From NCBI GenBank assembly GCA_038120515.1, contig JAYOLW010000002.1, positions 53,855 through 117,854 of the forward strand: DNA of 64,000 nt, written 5' to 3'. Below, piece by piece: positions 43,426-52,295 of the stretch. Positions within the stretch are counted from its first letter, which is position 1, and each line of letters starts with the position of its first letter. The position numbers and the translations under genes are program-made. Origin of the DNA: JADHOX01 sp038120515. Its GTDB lineage: Bacteria > Pseudomonadota > Alphaproteobacteria > Rickettsiales > JABIRX01. The notes under the pieces were generated by a model. That model was not told the origin of the DNA, did no database searches, and saw nothing but the letters and a program-made list of their open reading frames with translations.

Positions 43426-44250
43426 ATGCAGGAATTAATAACAAAAGCATTAATAGAAGATGTTGGTTATAGTGATATCACAAGTGAATCAACTATTGAT
43501 AAGGAACAGTTAGCTAGTTTCAATGTTATTGCCAAAGAAGATTTTGTCTTATGTGGCTTAAATCTTTTTATCGACACCTTTAAACAAGTTGATGATTCAG
43601 TAAAACTAACTGTCAATTATCAAGATGGTAACATAGTTAAAAATAAAGATGTCATTCTATCTGGTACAGGTAATGCTAGATCTATATTAAAAGCAGAACG
43701 TGTTGCGTTAAACTTTTTACAATATTTGTCTGGAATAGCGACGCGGACAGCATCATATGTTAAACTTTGTGAAGGAACTAATATCAGAATACTTGATACA
43801 AGAAAAACCGTTCCTCTTTATCGAGAGTTGGCAAAATATGCAGTTAAAATTGGTGGTGGCAAAAATCACAGAATGGGTTTATATGATCAAATTCTTATTA
43901 AAGACAATCACATAAAAGCATCGGGAACTGTTGCGCATGCGATACAGAAAGCGCGTGCGGCACATAAAGACAAATTAATTGAGGTTGAATGTGAAACACT
44001 TGATCAAGTTATAGAAGCGTTAGCGGAAGGATCTGATGTTATAATGCTCGATAATATGGATATTGATAACATTCAGAAAGCAATTGAAATAATAAATAAT
44101 AGAGCAAAAATTGAGGTTTCTGGTAATATGAATTATAAGAAAATTTCAGAAATAACAAAGTTTGAAATTGACTATATTTCATTAGGAGATATTACTTATA
44201 ACAACAGTTTTTCGGACATTTCATTGAAAATTATCCTAACAAATAATTAA
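43426..44250 (+). CDS. nadC: Nicotinate-nucleotide pyrophosphorylase (quinolinate phosphoribosyltransferase)
   Basis: Makes nicotinate mononucleotide from quinolinate and PRPP in de novo NAD synthesis. The 274-aa product has LIEDVGYSDITSESTI, KAERVALNFLQYLSGIATRTASYV, ILDTRKTVPLYRELAKYAVKIGGGKNHRMGLYDQILIKDNHI and VEVECETLDQV, all diagnostic. nadA and nadB are not in the window. nhaA follows after 14 bases. Confidence 0.97.
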   Translation: MQELITKALIEDVGYSDITSESTIDKEQLASFNVIAKEDFVLCGLNLFIDTFKQVDDSVKLTVNYQDGNIVKNKDVILSGTGNARSILKAERVALNFLQYLSGIATRTASYVKLCEGTNIRILDTRKTVPLYRELAKYAVKIGGGKNHRMGLYDQILIKDNHIKASGTVAHAIQKARAAHKDKLIEVECETLDQVIEALAEGSDVIMLDNMDIDNIQKAIEIINNRAKIEVSGNMNYKKISEITKFEIDYISLGDITYNNSFSDISLKIILTNN

Positions 44251-44264
44251 AAATTTATTATAAG

Positions 44265-46379
44265 ATGAGCAAATTATTAAATAGTATTGAAAAGTTTATT
44301 AAATTTGAAGCAACAGCCGGTATATTATTATTAATTTCTGCCATTGCAGCAATTATTTTTGCTAATTCTGGTGCATCATATCTATATTATGAATTTGTGA
44401 ATCTACCAATAAACTTTAGTTTTGGTATAATATCTAGCCATTCTAGTCTAGGACATTTTGTTAATGATGGTCTTATGGCAGTGTTTTTTCTAGTTGTTAG
44501 TCTTGAAATAAAGCAAGAATTAATGATTGGTCATTTGTCTTCATCAGAACAAAGAAACCTTCCTTTAATTGCCGCTTTAGCAGGCGTAATTGTCCCAGCT
44601 GTAATTTTTTATTATTTTAATAGCGATATAATAATTGGCGGAGATAAAGCAATCAGTGGTTGGGCAATTCCTACCGCAACTGACATAGCTTTTGCATTAG
44701 GAATATTAGCTTTGTTTGGTAAAAGGGTACCTATTGCATTAAAAGTATTTCTAATGGCATTGGCAATAATAGACGATTTAATAGCAATATTAATAATTGC
44801 ATTATTCTATAATACAGACCTATCAATTGTTGCTATATTATCATCTGTTGCAGTTATAACAATATTGGCTATGCTAAACGTAGCTGGTGTCAAAAAGAAA
44901 ACCCCATATTTATGCTTAGGTTTTATATTATGGGTGTGCGTTCTAAATACAGGAATTCACGCAACTCTAGCTGGTGTTTTACTAGGGTTGTTTATACCTT
45001 TGTCTGTAAAAAATGATCCTAAAAAATCACCGTTAAAAGAACTAATAAAAGAATTACATTATTTAGTTGGTTTTTGTATTGTGCCACTATTTGCCTTTGT
45101 AAATTCTGGTATTATATTAAAAGGCATATCACTATCCTCATTATTCAGCGATCCAATTGCATTAGGAATAATGACAGGATTGTTTTTAGGAAAACAGATA
45201 GGTATTTTTGGTATTATTTATGGATTAGTAAAAACAGGGTTATGTAAAAAACCAGCTAATTCATCTTGGTCACAAATTTATGGTGTTACATTACTTGCTG
45301 GCATAGGTTTTACAATGAGCATTTTCGTTGGTAATCTTGCATATCCTGGTAATGAAATCATGATTACCAGTGCAAAAATGGGAATTATTTTTGGCTCAGC
45401 ATTATCAGCAATTATTGGTTTTACAGCTTTGCAGATATCATGCAAAACAGAATTAGATAATGAGATCGAAAGTGATCTAGAAGAAGATGATGAAACAATT
45501 AATGAAGATGAATTAGCATCTGATGAAAATAAAATAGACATTCTATCAAAAGATCAAATAAAATTAATGACACCAGAACAAAGAAAAGCTTATAAATCAG
45601 CCTTGAAAGCTGAAAAGTTAGCATTAAAAATTAGAGAAAAAGCTGAGGCAAAAGCTAGAAAAGAATTGTTAAAAAAAGAGAATAAGGCAAAAAAACTCAT
45701 AAATAACAAAAACAACGCTCTAAACAAAAAAGAAATACAAAAAGAGCAGAAATTAATGTTAAAAGAATTAGCTAAACAAAAAGCTAATCAAAAAATTCGT
45801 GAAAAAATCAACCTAAAGACAGAAAAAGAATCAAAAAAAATTACAAAGAAAACAGTTAAACAAGAAAGAAAAGCAACAGATAAGCTTGAAAAGGCAGCGT
45901 TATTAGCAAAAAAAGCCGAGAAGCTGAAATTTAATTCTTCTGTAAAAATATATGATCAAGATACGCGTTCATCAAGAGCGAAAGCTTCAGAAGCACTCAA
46001 GAAAAAGTTACAAATGCTTCAAGCCTTTGCAGAAAATAAGAAGATTTCTAATCTAGAAAAAAGGGCTAATAACGAAAGGCTTAAAGCTGAAAAAATTATT
46101 GAAGATGCAAAAAAAATGGAGCAAGCTCGTAATGCGCTTTTAAACAAAAGAATTGCTAATTTTGAGAAAAAAATAAAATCATCAAAAAATTTTGATATTA
46201 AAAATACAGCTCAAGGTGATATATCTCAAAATGAAATATTATCAGAGAAGTTAGCTTCCCTAAAAGAGATGTTTCATAATAAGCAAGATTTACTTAAAAA
46301 TACGAATATAGAGAACTACGAAATTGATATTGAAAACAACAAAACTAAATCAAAAAACAAGAAAAAGAAGATCTCATAA
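44265..46379 (+). CDS. nhaA: Na+/H+ antiporter NhaA with a long charged C-terminal extension
   Basis: Inner-membrane sodium/proton antiporter. Residues 1 to about 392 match a normal NhaA of about 390 aa: N-terminal FEATAGILLLISAIAAIIFANS, MAVFFLVVSLEIKQELMIGHL, GWAIPTATDIAFALGIL, the paired ion-binding aspartates in ALAIIDDLIAILI (Asp170-Asp171), and the conserved Lys in GLFLGKQIGIF (Lys310). From about 393 to 704 an extra region follows: first acidic (DNEIESDLEEDDETINEDE), then a Lys/Glu/Ala-rich coiled-coil-like segment of almost 300 residues with no membrane helix. I know no standard NhaA with such a tail. It is continuous in frame, without stop or frameshift. Confidence 0.93.
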   Translation: MSKLLNSIEKFIKFEATAGILLLISAIAAIIFANSGASYLYYEFVNLPINFSFGIISSHSSLGHFVNDGLMAVFFLVVSLEIKQELMIGHLSSSEQRNLPLIAALAGVIVPAVIFYYFNSDIIIGGDKAISGWAIPTATDIAFALGILALFGKRVPIALKVFLMALAIIDDLIAILIIALFYNTDLSIVAILSSVAVITILAMLNVAGVKKKTPYLCLGFILWVCVLNTGIHATLAGVLLGLFIPLSVKNDPKKSPLKELIKELHYLVGFCIVPLFAFVNSGIILKGISLSSLFSDPIALGIMTGLFLGKQIGIFGIIYGLVKTGLCKKPANSSWSQIYGVTLLAGIGFTMSIFVGNLAYPGNEIMITSAKMGIIFGSALSAIIGFTALQISCKTELDNEIESDLEEDDETINEDELASDENKIDILSKDQIKLMTPEQRKAYKSALKAEKLALKIREKAEAKARKELLKKENKAKKLINNKNNALNKKEIQKEQKLMLKELAKQKANQKIREKINLKTEKESKKITKKTVKQERKATDKLEKAALLAKKAEKLKFNSSVKIYDQDTRSSRAKASEALKKKLQMLQAFAENKKISNLEKRANNERLKAEKIIEDAKKMEQARNALLNKRIANFEKKIKSSKNFDIKNTAQGDISQNEILSEKLASLKEMFHNKQDLLKNTNIENYEIDIENNKTKSKNKKKKIS

Positions 46380-46393
46380 ATTAGGCTAGTAAA

Positions 46394-47101
46394 TTGGATC
46401 TATTAAATTTAGAGAAAATTCAACAATTATTATCTGGCGCAATCAGAAAACACATGTTTTCAATGCGCTCTGAATATATGCATCCATTTCTTGGGATAAG
46501 AGCATTGGCATATTTCGATACGATAAATTATATAAAAAATAACCTAACATCAGCAGTTGTTTGTATTGATCAAAACGAAGTTTTTAATCATGCTATTGCT
46601 AATATTGAATTTGAAGGGTTAATTGCAGAATTTGGTGTTAAAGATGGTAAAACTATAAAAATTCTATGTCAAAAAAATGCCTTTAAGAACAAAATCATTT
46701 ATGGTTTTGATTCCTTTGAAGGGCTACCTGAAGATTGGGCTGGAACAAGAGTAAAAAAAGGGCGATTGACTAGAAAAGGAGTTATTCCAAAATTGCCAAA
46801 AAATATAGTAGCAATAAAAGGATGGTTTGCAGATACATTGCCAGAATTTTTGAATAACAAAAATAATAAATTTTCATTTATTCACATTGACTGTGATATT
46901 TACAAATCAACAAAAGATATTTTTGATAATATTGAGAATTTTGTTAGAAAAGGTACAGTAATTGTGTTTGATGAATATTTTAACTATCCAAATTGGCAAG
47001 AGCATGAATACAAAGCTTTTCAGGAATTTATAGCGAACAAAAAACTAAAATATAAGTATCTAGCATATGCAACAACACAAGTTGCTGTAAAGATAATATA
47101 A
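46394..47101 (+). CDS. TylF/MycF-like class I SAM-dependent methyltransferase
   Basis: 235 aa if started at TTG 46394, the only in-frame start before residue 20; the first ATG is 46451. Methyltransferase motifs: LIAEFGVKDGKTIKIL (SAM-binding region), KIIYGFDSFEGLPEDW, and the metal-site-like FSFIHIDCDIYKSTKDIFDNI and GTVIVFDEYFNYPNW. This combination matches the TylF/Methyltransf_24-type sugar or macrolide O-methyltransferases and their many uncharacterised relatives in cell-surface loci. It starts 14 bases after nhaA. No sugar-synthesis genes are adjacent, so the substrate is open. Confidence 0.78.
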   Translation: MDLLNLEKIQQLLSGAIRKHMFSMRSEYMHPFLGIRALAYFDTINYIKNNLTSAVVCIDQNEVFNHAIANIEFEGLIAEFGVKDGKTIKILCQKNAFKNKIIYGFDSFEGLPEDWAGTRVKKGRLTRKGVIPKLPKNIVAIKGWFADTLPEFLNNKNNKFSFIHIDCDIYKSTKDIFDNIENFVRKGTVIVFDEYFNYPNWQEHEYKAFQEFIANKKLKYKYLAYATTQVAVKII

Positions 47102-47106
47102 ATTTA

Positions 47107-47655
47107 TTAATTTTTTAGATGCTTAGAGCTTGCCTTAAGATATTTATAGCCAGTAATTAATGTAAGGATTGCAGCAATTACTAGTAATATTTTACCAATT
47201 ATGTCGGTATAAATAATTCCCGTGGCTTTATTGCCCAAAATTAAAATTGTTAATGCAGTCATTTGAATACCAGTTTTCCATTTAGCTAAATTTGAAACTG
47301 GAAGGCTGACGTTTATACCAGCCAGAAATTCACGCCAACCAGATACAAAAATTTCTCTAAATAATATTACAATACCAGATATTGTAATAACAATATCAGA
47401 TCTTGAGTGAGCAAGCATAATTATAGCTGTTGCAACAAGTAATTTATCAGCAATTGGATCTAAAACTTTGCCGAGGTTTGATTCAACCCCAAGGGTTCTT
47501 GCCAGATAGCCATCAAAAAAGTCTGTAGCTGACGCTGTAACAAATAATGCTGCTGCAATCCAGTTAGAAATAACACCTTCTAAGAAAAAAGAAGAAATAA
47601 GAACGGGAACAATTAAAATTCTAAAAAATGTTAAAAAATTTGGAATATTTTTCAT
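47107..47655 (-). CDS. pgsA: CDP-diacylglycerol-glycerol-3-phosphate 3-phosphatidyltransferase
   Basis: First committed step of phosphatidylglycerol synthesis. 182 aa from ATG 47655 (MKNIPNFLTFFRILIVP); a TTG 12 bases earlier is less likely. The CDP-alcohol phosphotransferase signature D-G-x2-A-R-x8-G-x3-D-x3-D is present in FFDGYLARTLGVESNLGKVLDPIADKL. Four or five membrane helices. The end KYLKASSKHLKN is cytoplasmic. Divergent from murC with about 125 bases between, which has no other gene. Confidence 0.95.
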   Translation of the reverse strand: MKNIPNFLTFFRILIVPVLISSFFLEGVISNWIAAALFVTASATDFFDGYLARTLGVESNLGKVLDPIADKLLVATAIIMLAHSRSDIVITISGIVILFREIFVSGWREFLAGINVSLPVSNLAKWKTGIQMTALTILILGNKATGIIYTDIIGKILLVIAAILTLITGYKYLKASSKHLKN

Positions 47656-47780
47656 TAAAAATAACAATTATCCTTGATTATATGATTTATGACAAAATAT
47701 TATTTATTTGCAATTTAATTGATTTTATTTAAATAATTTACTGCCTTAATTGATCTGAATATCGTATCAAGAATTCATTT

Positions 47781-49220
47781 ATGAGTAATTTTAATCTAGA
47801 TAATTTATTACTAAAAAAGAAAGATATTTGTTTTTTTCTTTCTGGTATTGGAGGCATTGGTATAAGTGGCATAGCAGAAATCTTAAATCATCTAGGTTTT
47901 AAAGTTATAGGTTCGGATTTAAATCAGAATAACAACACTAAACGTTTAGCAGCAAAAGGGGTAAAATGCTTTTTTGGACAAAATCGTGAAAACATCACGA
48001 ATAACAAAATTGACTTCTTAATAAGGAGTTCTGCAATAAAAGATGATAATCCAGAAATTATAGCAGCAAATAGTCAAAATATTCAAATTTTATCAAGAGC
48101 GAATATATTATCAGCTATATTAAAAATGAAAAAATCAATAATTATATCTGGTACTCATGGAAAAACTACCACCACTTCTTTAATTGGGCATATTGCTTGT
48201 CAAAGCCCAATTAAGTCATCGATAATATCTGGTGGAATTATGAATAATTATGCAAGCAATGTAGTTCTTGGCTCTGGAGATTGGATTGTAGCAGAAGCTG
48301 ATGAATCTGATGGCTCCTTTATGGAACTGTCATCTCTGATTTCTGTTATCACAAATATTGAAACAGAGCATATGGATTACTTCAAGACTGAAACAAATCT
48401 TAAAAATGCCTTTTTACAATATATGAATAATGTCCCAGCATCTGGAAATAATATTATTTGTTATGATGATCCTGTTTGTAAGGAGCTGATTAAAAAATCA
48501 TCTCAAAATAACATTATTAGTTATGGATTTGATAAAAATTCTGACGTTTATGCATATGATATCATTTATAATTCAAATGTTACCAGCTTTAAACTAGCTT
48601 CCAATACTGAAAAATTTAAAAGTGACACTAATCTTATATTCGAACTACCTCTCATAGGCCATTTTAATGTTTTAAATGCGATAGCTGCAATAATATCATG
48701 TGTTGCTATTGGGATAGATATAGCTGACGTTAAACGATATTTGAAAAGTTTTAAGGGTGTTGGAAGAAGACTTACATATGTAGGAAAGGCTAATGATATT
48801 GAAATATATGATGATTATGCTCATCATCCAACAGAAATTAATGCTACATTAACTGCAGTTCAGCTAAATAAGAAAACACAAGATAAAAAAATAATAGCTG
48901 TTTTTCAGCCACATAGATATAGCCGCCTTAAAGATCATTATCAAAATTTTATAGAAGCGCTTAATATTGCAGATAAAATTCTTGTTACAGATATTTTTGC
49001 AGCAGGTGAAGATCCAATTGCTGGAATTAGCAAAGAAAAGTTTTGTGATGACCTTAATATATTGTCAGCACAAAAATGTTTTGCAGTAAATAATATTAAT
49101 GATTTGGCACAATATGTTAAAAATAATTCAGATAATGGAGATACAATAATATGTTTGGGAGCAGGGGATATTACAAAATATGCAAATTTATTGCCAAAAC
49201 AATTGGCAAAAATATTATGA
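47781..49220 (+). CDS. murC: UDP-N-acetylmuramate-L-alanine ligase
   Basis: Adds L-Ala to UDP-MurNAc in murein synthesis. The 479-aa protein shows the N-terminal UDP-binding FFLSGIGGIGISGIAEIL, the ATP loop IISGTHGKTTTTSLIGH, AEADESDGSFMELS, TNIETEHMDYF, and the C-terminal YDDYAHHPTEINATL and FQPHRYSRL motifs. It is the first gene of a plus-strand run murC-murB-ftsQ-ftsA-ftsZ. Confidence 0.98.
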   Translation: MSNFNLDNLLLKKKDICFFLSGIGGIGISGIAEILNHLGFKVIGSDLNQNNNTKRLAAKGVKCFFGQNRENITNNKIDFLIRSSAIKDDNPEIIAANSQNIQILSRANILSAILKMKKSIIISGTHGKTTTTSLIGHIACQSPIKSSIISGGIMNNYASNVVLGSGDWIVAEADESDGSFMELSSLISVITNIETEHMDYFKTETNLKNAFLQYMNNVPASGNNIICYDDPVCKELIKKSSQNNIISYGFDKNSDVYAYDIIYNSNVTSFKLASNTEKFKSDTNLIFELPLIGHFNVLNAIAAIISCVAIGIDIADVKRYLKSFKGVGRRLTYVGKANDIEIYDDYAHHPTEINATLTAVQLNKKTQDKKIIAVFQPHRYSRLKDHYQNFIEALNIADKILVTDIFAAGEDPIAGISKEKFCDDLNILSAQKCFAVNNINDLAQYVKNNSDNGDTIICLGAGDITKYANLLPKQLAKIL

Positions 49221-49237
49221 TGTAATAAATATATATT

Positions 49238-50173
49238 ATGAGTCGGAGTAATATTAGCAAATCTGAGAGAAATATGGAGTTCAAAAAGTTTTTAGCAGTA
49301 TCAAAATGTACCAGGCAAAATGTAAGGCTTGCTGACATTAATTGGTTTAGGGTGGGAGGTAATGCTGACTATTTATATAAAGCCCAAACCGAAGATGATT
49401 TAGTTGAACTTTTGTCAAAGATTCCTGAAGATTTTCCTTTATTCGTTTTAGGTGTTGGTTCGAATGTAATAATTAAAGATGGTGGCTTTGATGGTGTGGT
49501 ATTAAGGCTCGGAAGGAGTTTTGCCAAAATTCAGAAAATTAGCTCAGATACCTTAAAGGTTGGTGCTTCGGCTTTAGATCTTTCCGTTGCAAATTTTGCG
49601 CAGATGGAGGCTATTGCTGGTTTTGAATTCTTGTCAGGTATTCCTGGTACAATTGGTGGGGCGATAAAAATGAATGCAGGAAGTTATGAATCAGAGCTTT
49701 GTGATATTTTGGTTGAAGTAACAGCATATGATAGATCAGGTATTAAACACATATTATCTAAACAAGATTTGAATTTTAGTTATAGAAAATCAGCTCCCAA
49801 AGTTAAGGATTTAATTTTTACTGAAGCGATTATTAAGGGAAGGCCTGGAGATATGAAAATCATTCAAGAAAAGATTAATGAAATTCAATTAAAAAGATCT
49901 TCAACTCAGCCAATAAGAGCTAAAACTGGTGGAAGCACTTTTAAAAATCCTGAAGGCTATAAGGCTTGGGAATTAATTGATAAGGCTGGTATGCGTGGCT
50001 TTAAAATTGGTGGTGCTAGCATGTCTGATAAGCATTGTAATTTTATGATTAATGACGGCACGGCATCGGCAAGTGATTTAATAAATTTGGGCGAGTTAGT
50101 GAGGGAAAAAGTAAAAAATAACTCAGGCGTTAATTTGAATTGGGAAATCCAAATAATTGGTCGTGATGCGTAA
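49238..50173 (+). CDS. murB: UDP-N-acetylenolpyruvoylglucosamine reductase
   Basis: Flavoenzyme that forms UDP-MurNAc. The 311-aa product shows NWFRVGGNADYLY, the FAD-binding VLGVGSNVIIKDGGFDGVVLRL, LSGIPGTIGGAIKMNAG, YRKSAPK (catalytic Arg region), GGSTFKNPEGYKAWELIDKAGMRG (active-site Ser) and HCNFMIND; the final Glu is in NWEIQIIG. This is the type II MurB arrangement. Overlaps ftsQ by 8 bases. In many alphaproteobacteria ddl sits between murB and ftsQ; it does not here. Confidence 0.97.
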   Translation: MSRSNISKSERNMEFKKFLAVSKCTRQNVRLADINWFRVGGNADYLYKAQTEDDLVELLSKIPEDFPLFVLGVGSNVIIKDGGFDGVVLRLGRSFAKIQKISSDTLKVGASALDLSVANFAQMEAIAGFEFLSGIPGTIGGAIKMNAGSYESELCDILVEVTAYDRSGIKHILSKQDLNFSYRKSAPKVKDLIFTEAIIKGRPGDMKIIQEKINEIQLKRSSTQPIRAKTGGSTFKNPEGYKAWELIDKAGMRGFKIGGASMSDKHCNFMINDGTASASDLINLGELVREKVKNNSGVNLNWEIQIIGRDA

Positions 50174-50924
50174 ACAGATAATTAAAAAAACTATATTAGT
50201 TATTTTTGCTACAATTGTGCTTTTGTTATTTGTGTCAGCACCAATAAAGCATAAAGTTTATGATTTTGCTAACACTAAATTGTTAGAATCTGGGTTTGAA
50301 GTAAAGAAAATCAAGATCAATGACCTATCTTTTGCTAGTCGAAAAGCAATTCAAACTATCATTACTAACGAAACAAATGTAACGAATATTTTATTTTTGA
50401 ACAAATCTGAACTAGAGCAACAAATAGAAAAGATTGATTGGGTAAAATCTGCTAAAATAGAGACCAATCTATCTAATGAAATAACAGCAGAAATAGTCGA
50501 GCACCAGCCTAAAGCGTTTTATAAAACGGTTATGGATTATAAAATTATTGATAAAAATGCTGTACAGATAATGGCGGTTTATGACATTGGTAATTTTGAT
50601 AAAATACTGCCTCAGCTTGTTGGTGAAGGTTCGTTAATTAACGCTAGTGAAATTATCGAAATTCTGTCATATGATACAGAATTTTATAAGGAGATAAAAA
50701 CTTTTGAGAGAATTGGGCAAAGGCGCTGGAATCTAGTCTTGTTTAATGGCATAATCATAATGTTACCAGAGGATGATATAAAAGAAAACTGGCAATATTT
50801 TTTAAATTTTCAAAAAGAGTTTCATATTTTAAATTCTGAAATTAAATCTGTTGACTTAAGAACAAAAGATAGATTGTTTATAGAGTTTAATAAAGAGCTT
50901 AAAAATGTTAAACTTCTTCAATAG
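50166..50924 (+). CDS. ftsQ: Cell-division protein FtsQ
   Basis: Bitopic divisome protein that links early and late components. 252 aa from ATG 50166 (MRKQIIKKTILVIFA); a TTG three codons earlier is unnecessary. One membrane helix at about 8-28. The POTRA-like domain FEVKKIKINDLSFASRKAIQTII begins near residue 42, and the FtsQ-type IDWVKSAKIETNLSNEITAEIVEHQPKAFY is around 95-125. The overlap with murB implies translational coupling. ftsA follows after 18 bases. Confidence 0.9.
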   Translation: MRKQIIKKTILVIFATIVLLLFVSAPIKHKVYDFANTKLLESGFEVKKIKINDLSFASRKAIQTIITNETNVTNILFLNKSELEQQIEKIDWVKSAKIETNLSNEITAEIVEHQPKAFYKTVMDYKIIDKNAVQIMAVYDIGNFDKILPQLVGEGSLINASEIIEILSYDTEFYKEIKTFERIGQRRWNLVLFNGIIIMLPEDDIKENWQYFLNFQKEFHILNSEIKSVDLRTKDRLFIEFNKELKNVKLLQ

Positions 50925-50942
50925 TTTTATGGTGTTGGTTTA

Positions 50943-52223
50943 GTGGCTAAAACAAAATTTCAGGACATTGCAATACTTGATATTGGTAGTAGCAAAATTA
51001 GTTGTTTATTGGCCTCAAGATCTTCTATGGGAGAGCTTAAGGTATTGGGCTATGGTAATCAAGTTTCCCATGGAATTGGTCGAAATGCTATTATTTCTGA
51101 TGTTGTTGCTCTTGAAAATGCTATTGTTCGTGCGGTTTCGGTAACTGAGAAAAACTCCGGCAAATCAATTGATAAAGTTTTTGTAAATATTTCTGGTAAT
51201 ATGCTGGATTCAAAAATTCATATGATTGATTTTGACATTTCTAATGGTGAGGTGCAAGAACAAGATCTGATTAAAATAAAACAAGATGCTTATTATCGTT
51301 TTTCTAATAATGATATTGAGGTAATTCAGGCAATACCGTTAAATTATGATATAGACGGCATTTCCGGCATCGGCAATCCATCTCATATGTTTGGACATCG
51401 GTTAAAAGCATTTTTAAATATTGTAACAATTTCGCGCACTGCAAAAAGAAATTTACTTAATTGTTTGTCAAGAAGTCACTTAAATGTTTTAGGTATTATA
51501 CCATCAGCATATGCATCATCAATAGCTTGTATGACCCGTGATGAGTCAATAGATGGCTCGATATTAATAGATATAGGAGATAAAAATACGGACATAGCAA
51601 TTTATCTAGAGGGTAAAATGCATTATATTTGTTCAATTCCAATAGGAGGCTTTCTTATAACAAGAGATATTCAGCAGCTTTTCAATTTGTCAGCACAAGA
51701 AGCTGAAAGACTAAAAGTAATTTATGGCAATGTTTTTCCAGATAATAGAGAAAAAAATCACAGTATGGATCTTTTTGATAATATAAATGACGAAGAATTT
51801 GGCAATTATATTCAAAAACATAAGCTTTCTGAGATTATTTATGAAAGAGCAAGAGAGATTTTTGTGTTTATTCAAAAATATTTAACCGCAAAAAAGGAAG
51901 TAGCACAATTATTTAACAAAGCAAAATTATCAATTTGTTTAACTGGTGGAACTGCAAATTTGGTTGGAATTGAGCAGCTTGCACAAAATATTTTTCAAAC
52001 AAGAGTAGTGGTAAAACAACCAAGTGATTTTAGTGAGATGATTAAGCAACATAAAGATCCATCTTATGCAACATTATATGGAATGTTAAAAATTGCTGAA
52101 CAATATCACCATGCCAACTTGCACGAGCTTGTTTTGTTTGAGGAAGAACTAAATATTTTTAAAATTATCAAAGAAAATGTTAAAAAATCTAAGTTTTACT
52201 CTGTTATTGACAAATACTTTTAA
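50943..52223 (+). CDS. ftsA: Cell-division protein FtsA
   Basis: Actin-like protein that anchors FtsZ to the membrane. The 426-aa protein starts at GTG 50943. Phosphate-1 motif: AILDIGSSKISCLLA. SHGIGRNAIISDVVALENAI, FVNISGNML, the phosphate-2 region GSILIDIGDKNTDIAIY, and the adenosine motif SICLTGGTANLVGI are visible. The C-terminal end FKIIKENVKKSKFYSVIDKYF could be the amphipathic membrane-targeting helix. A 72-base gap separates it from ftsZ. Confidence 0.96.
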   Translation: MAKTKFQDIAILDIGSSKISCLLASRSSMGELKVLGYGNQVSHGIGRNAIISDVVALENAIVRAVSVTEKNSGKSIDKVFVNISGNMLDSKIHMIDFDISNGEVQEQDLIKIKQDAYYRFSNNDIEVIQAIPLNYDIDGISGIGNPSHMFGHRLKAFLNIVTISRTAKRNLLNCLSRSHLNVLGIIPSAYASSIACMTRDESIDGSILIDIGDKNTDIAIYLEGKMHYICSIPIGGFLITRDIQQLFNLSAQEAERLKVIYGNVFPDNREKNHSMDLFDNINDEEFGNYIQKHKLSEIIYERAREIFVFIQKYLTAKKEVAQLFNKAKLSICLTGGTANLVGIEQLAQNIFQTRVVVKQPSDFSEMIKQHKDPSYATLYGMLKIAEQYHHANLHELVLFEEELNIFKIIKENVKKSKFYSVIDKYF

Positions 52224-52295
52224 AAATTACTTGTCAGTTTAACTAATAAAAACTAATAGATTATATACAGTCATTAACCAAAATCTAGATTAGCT

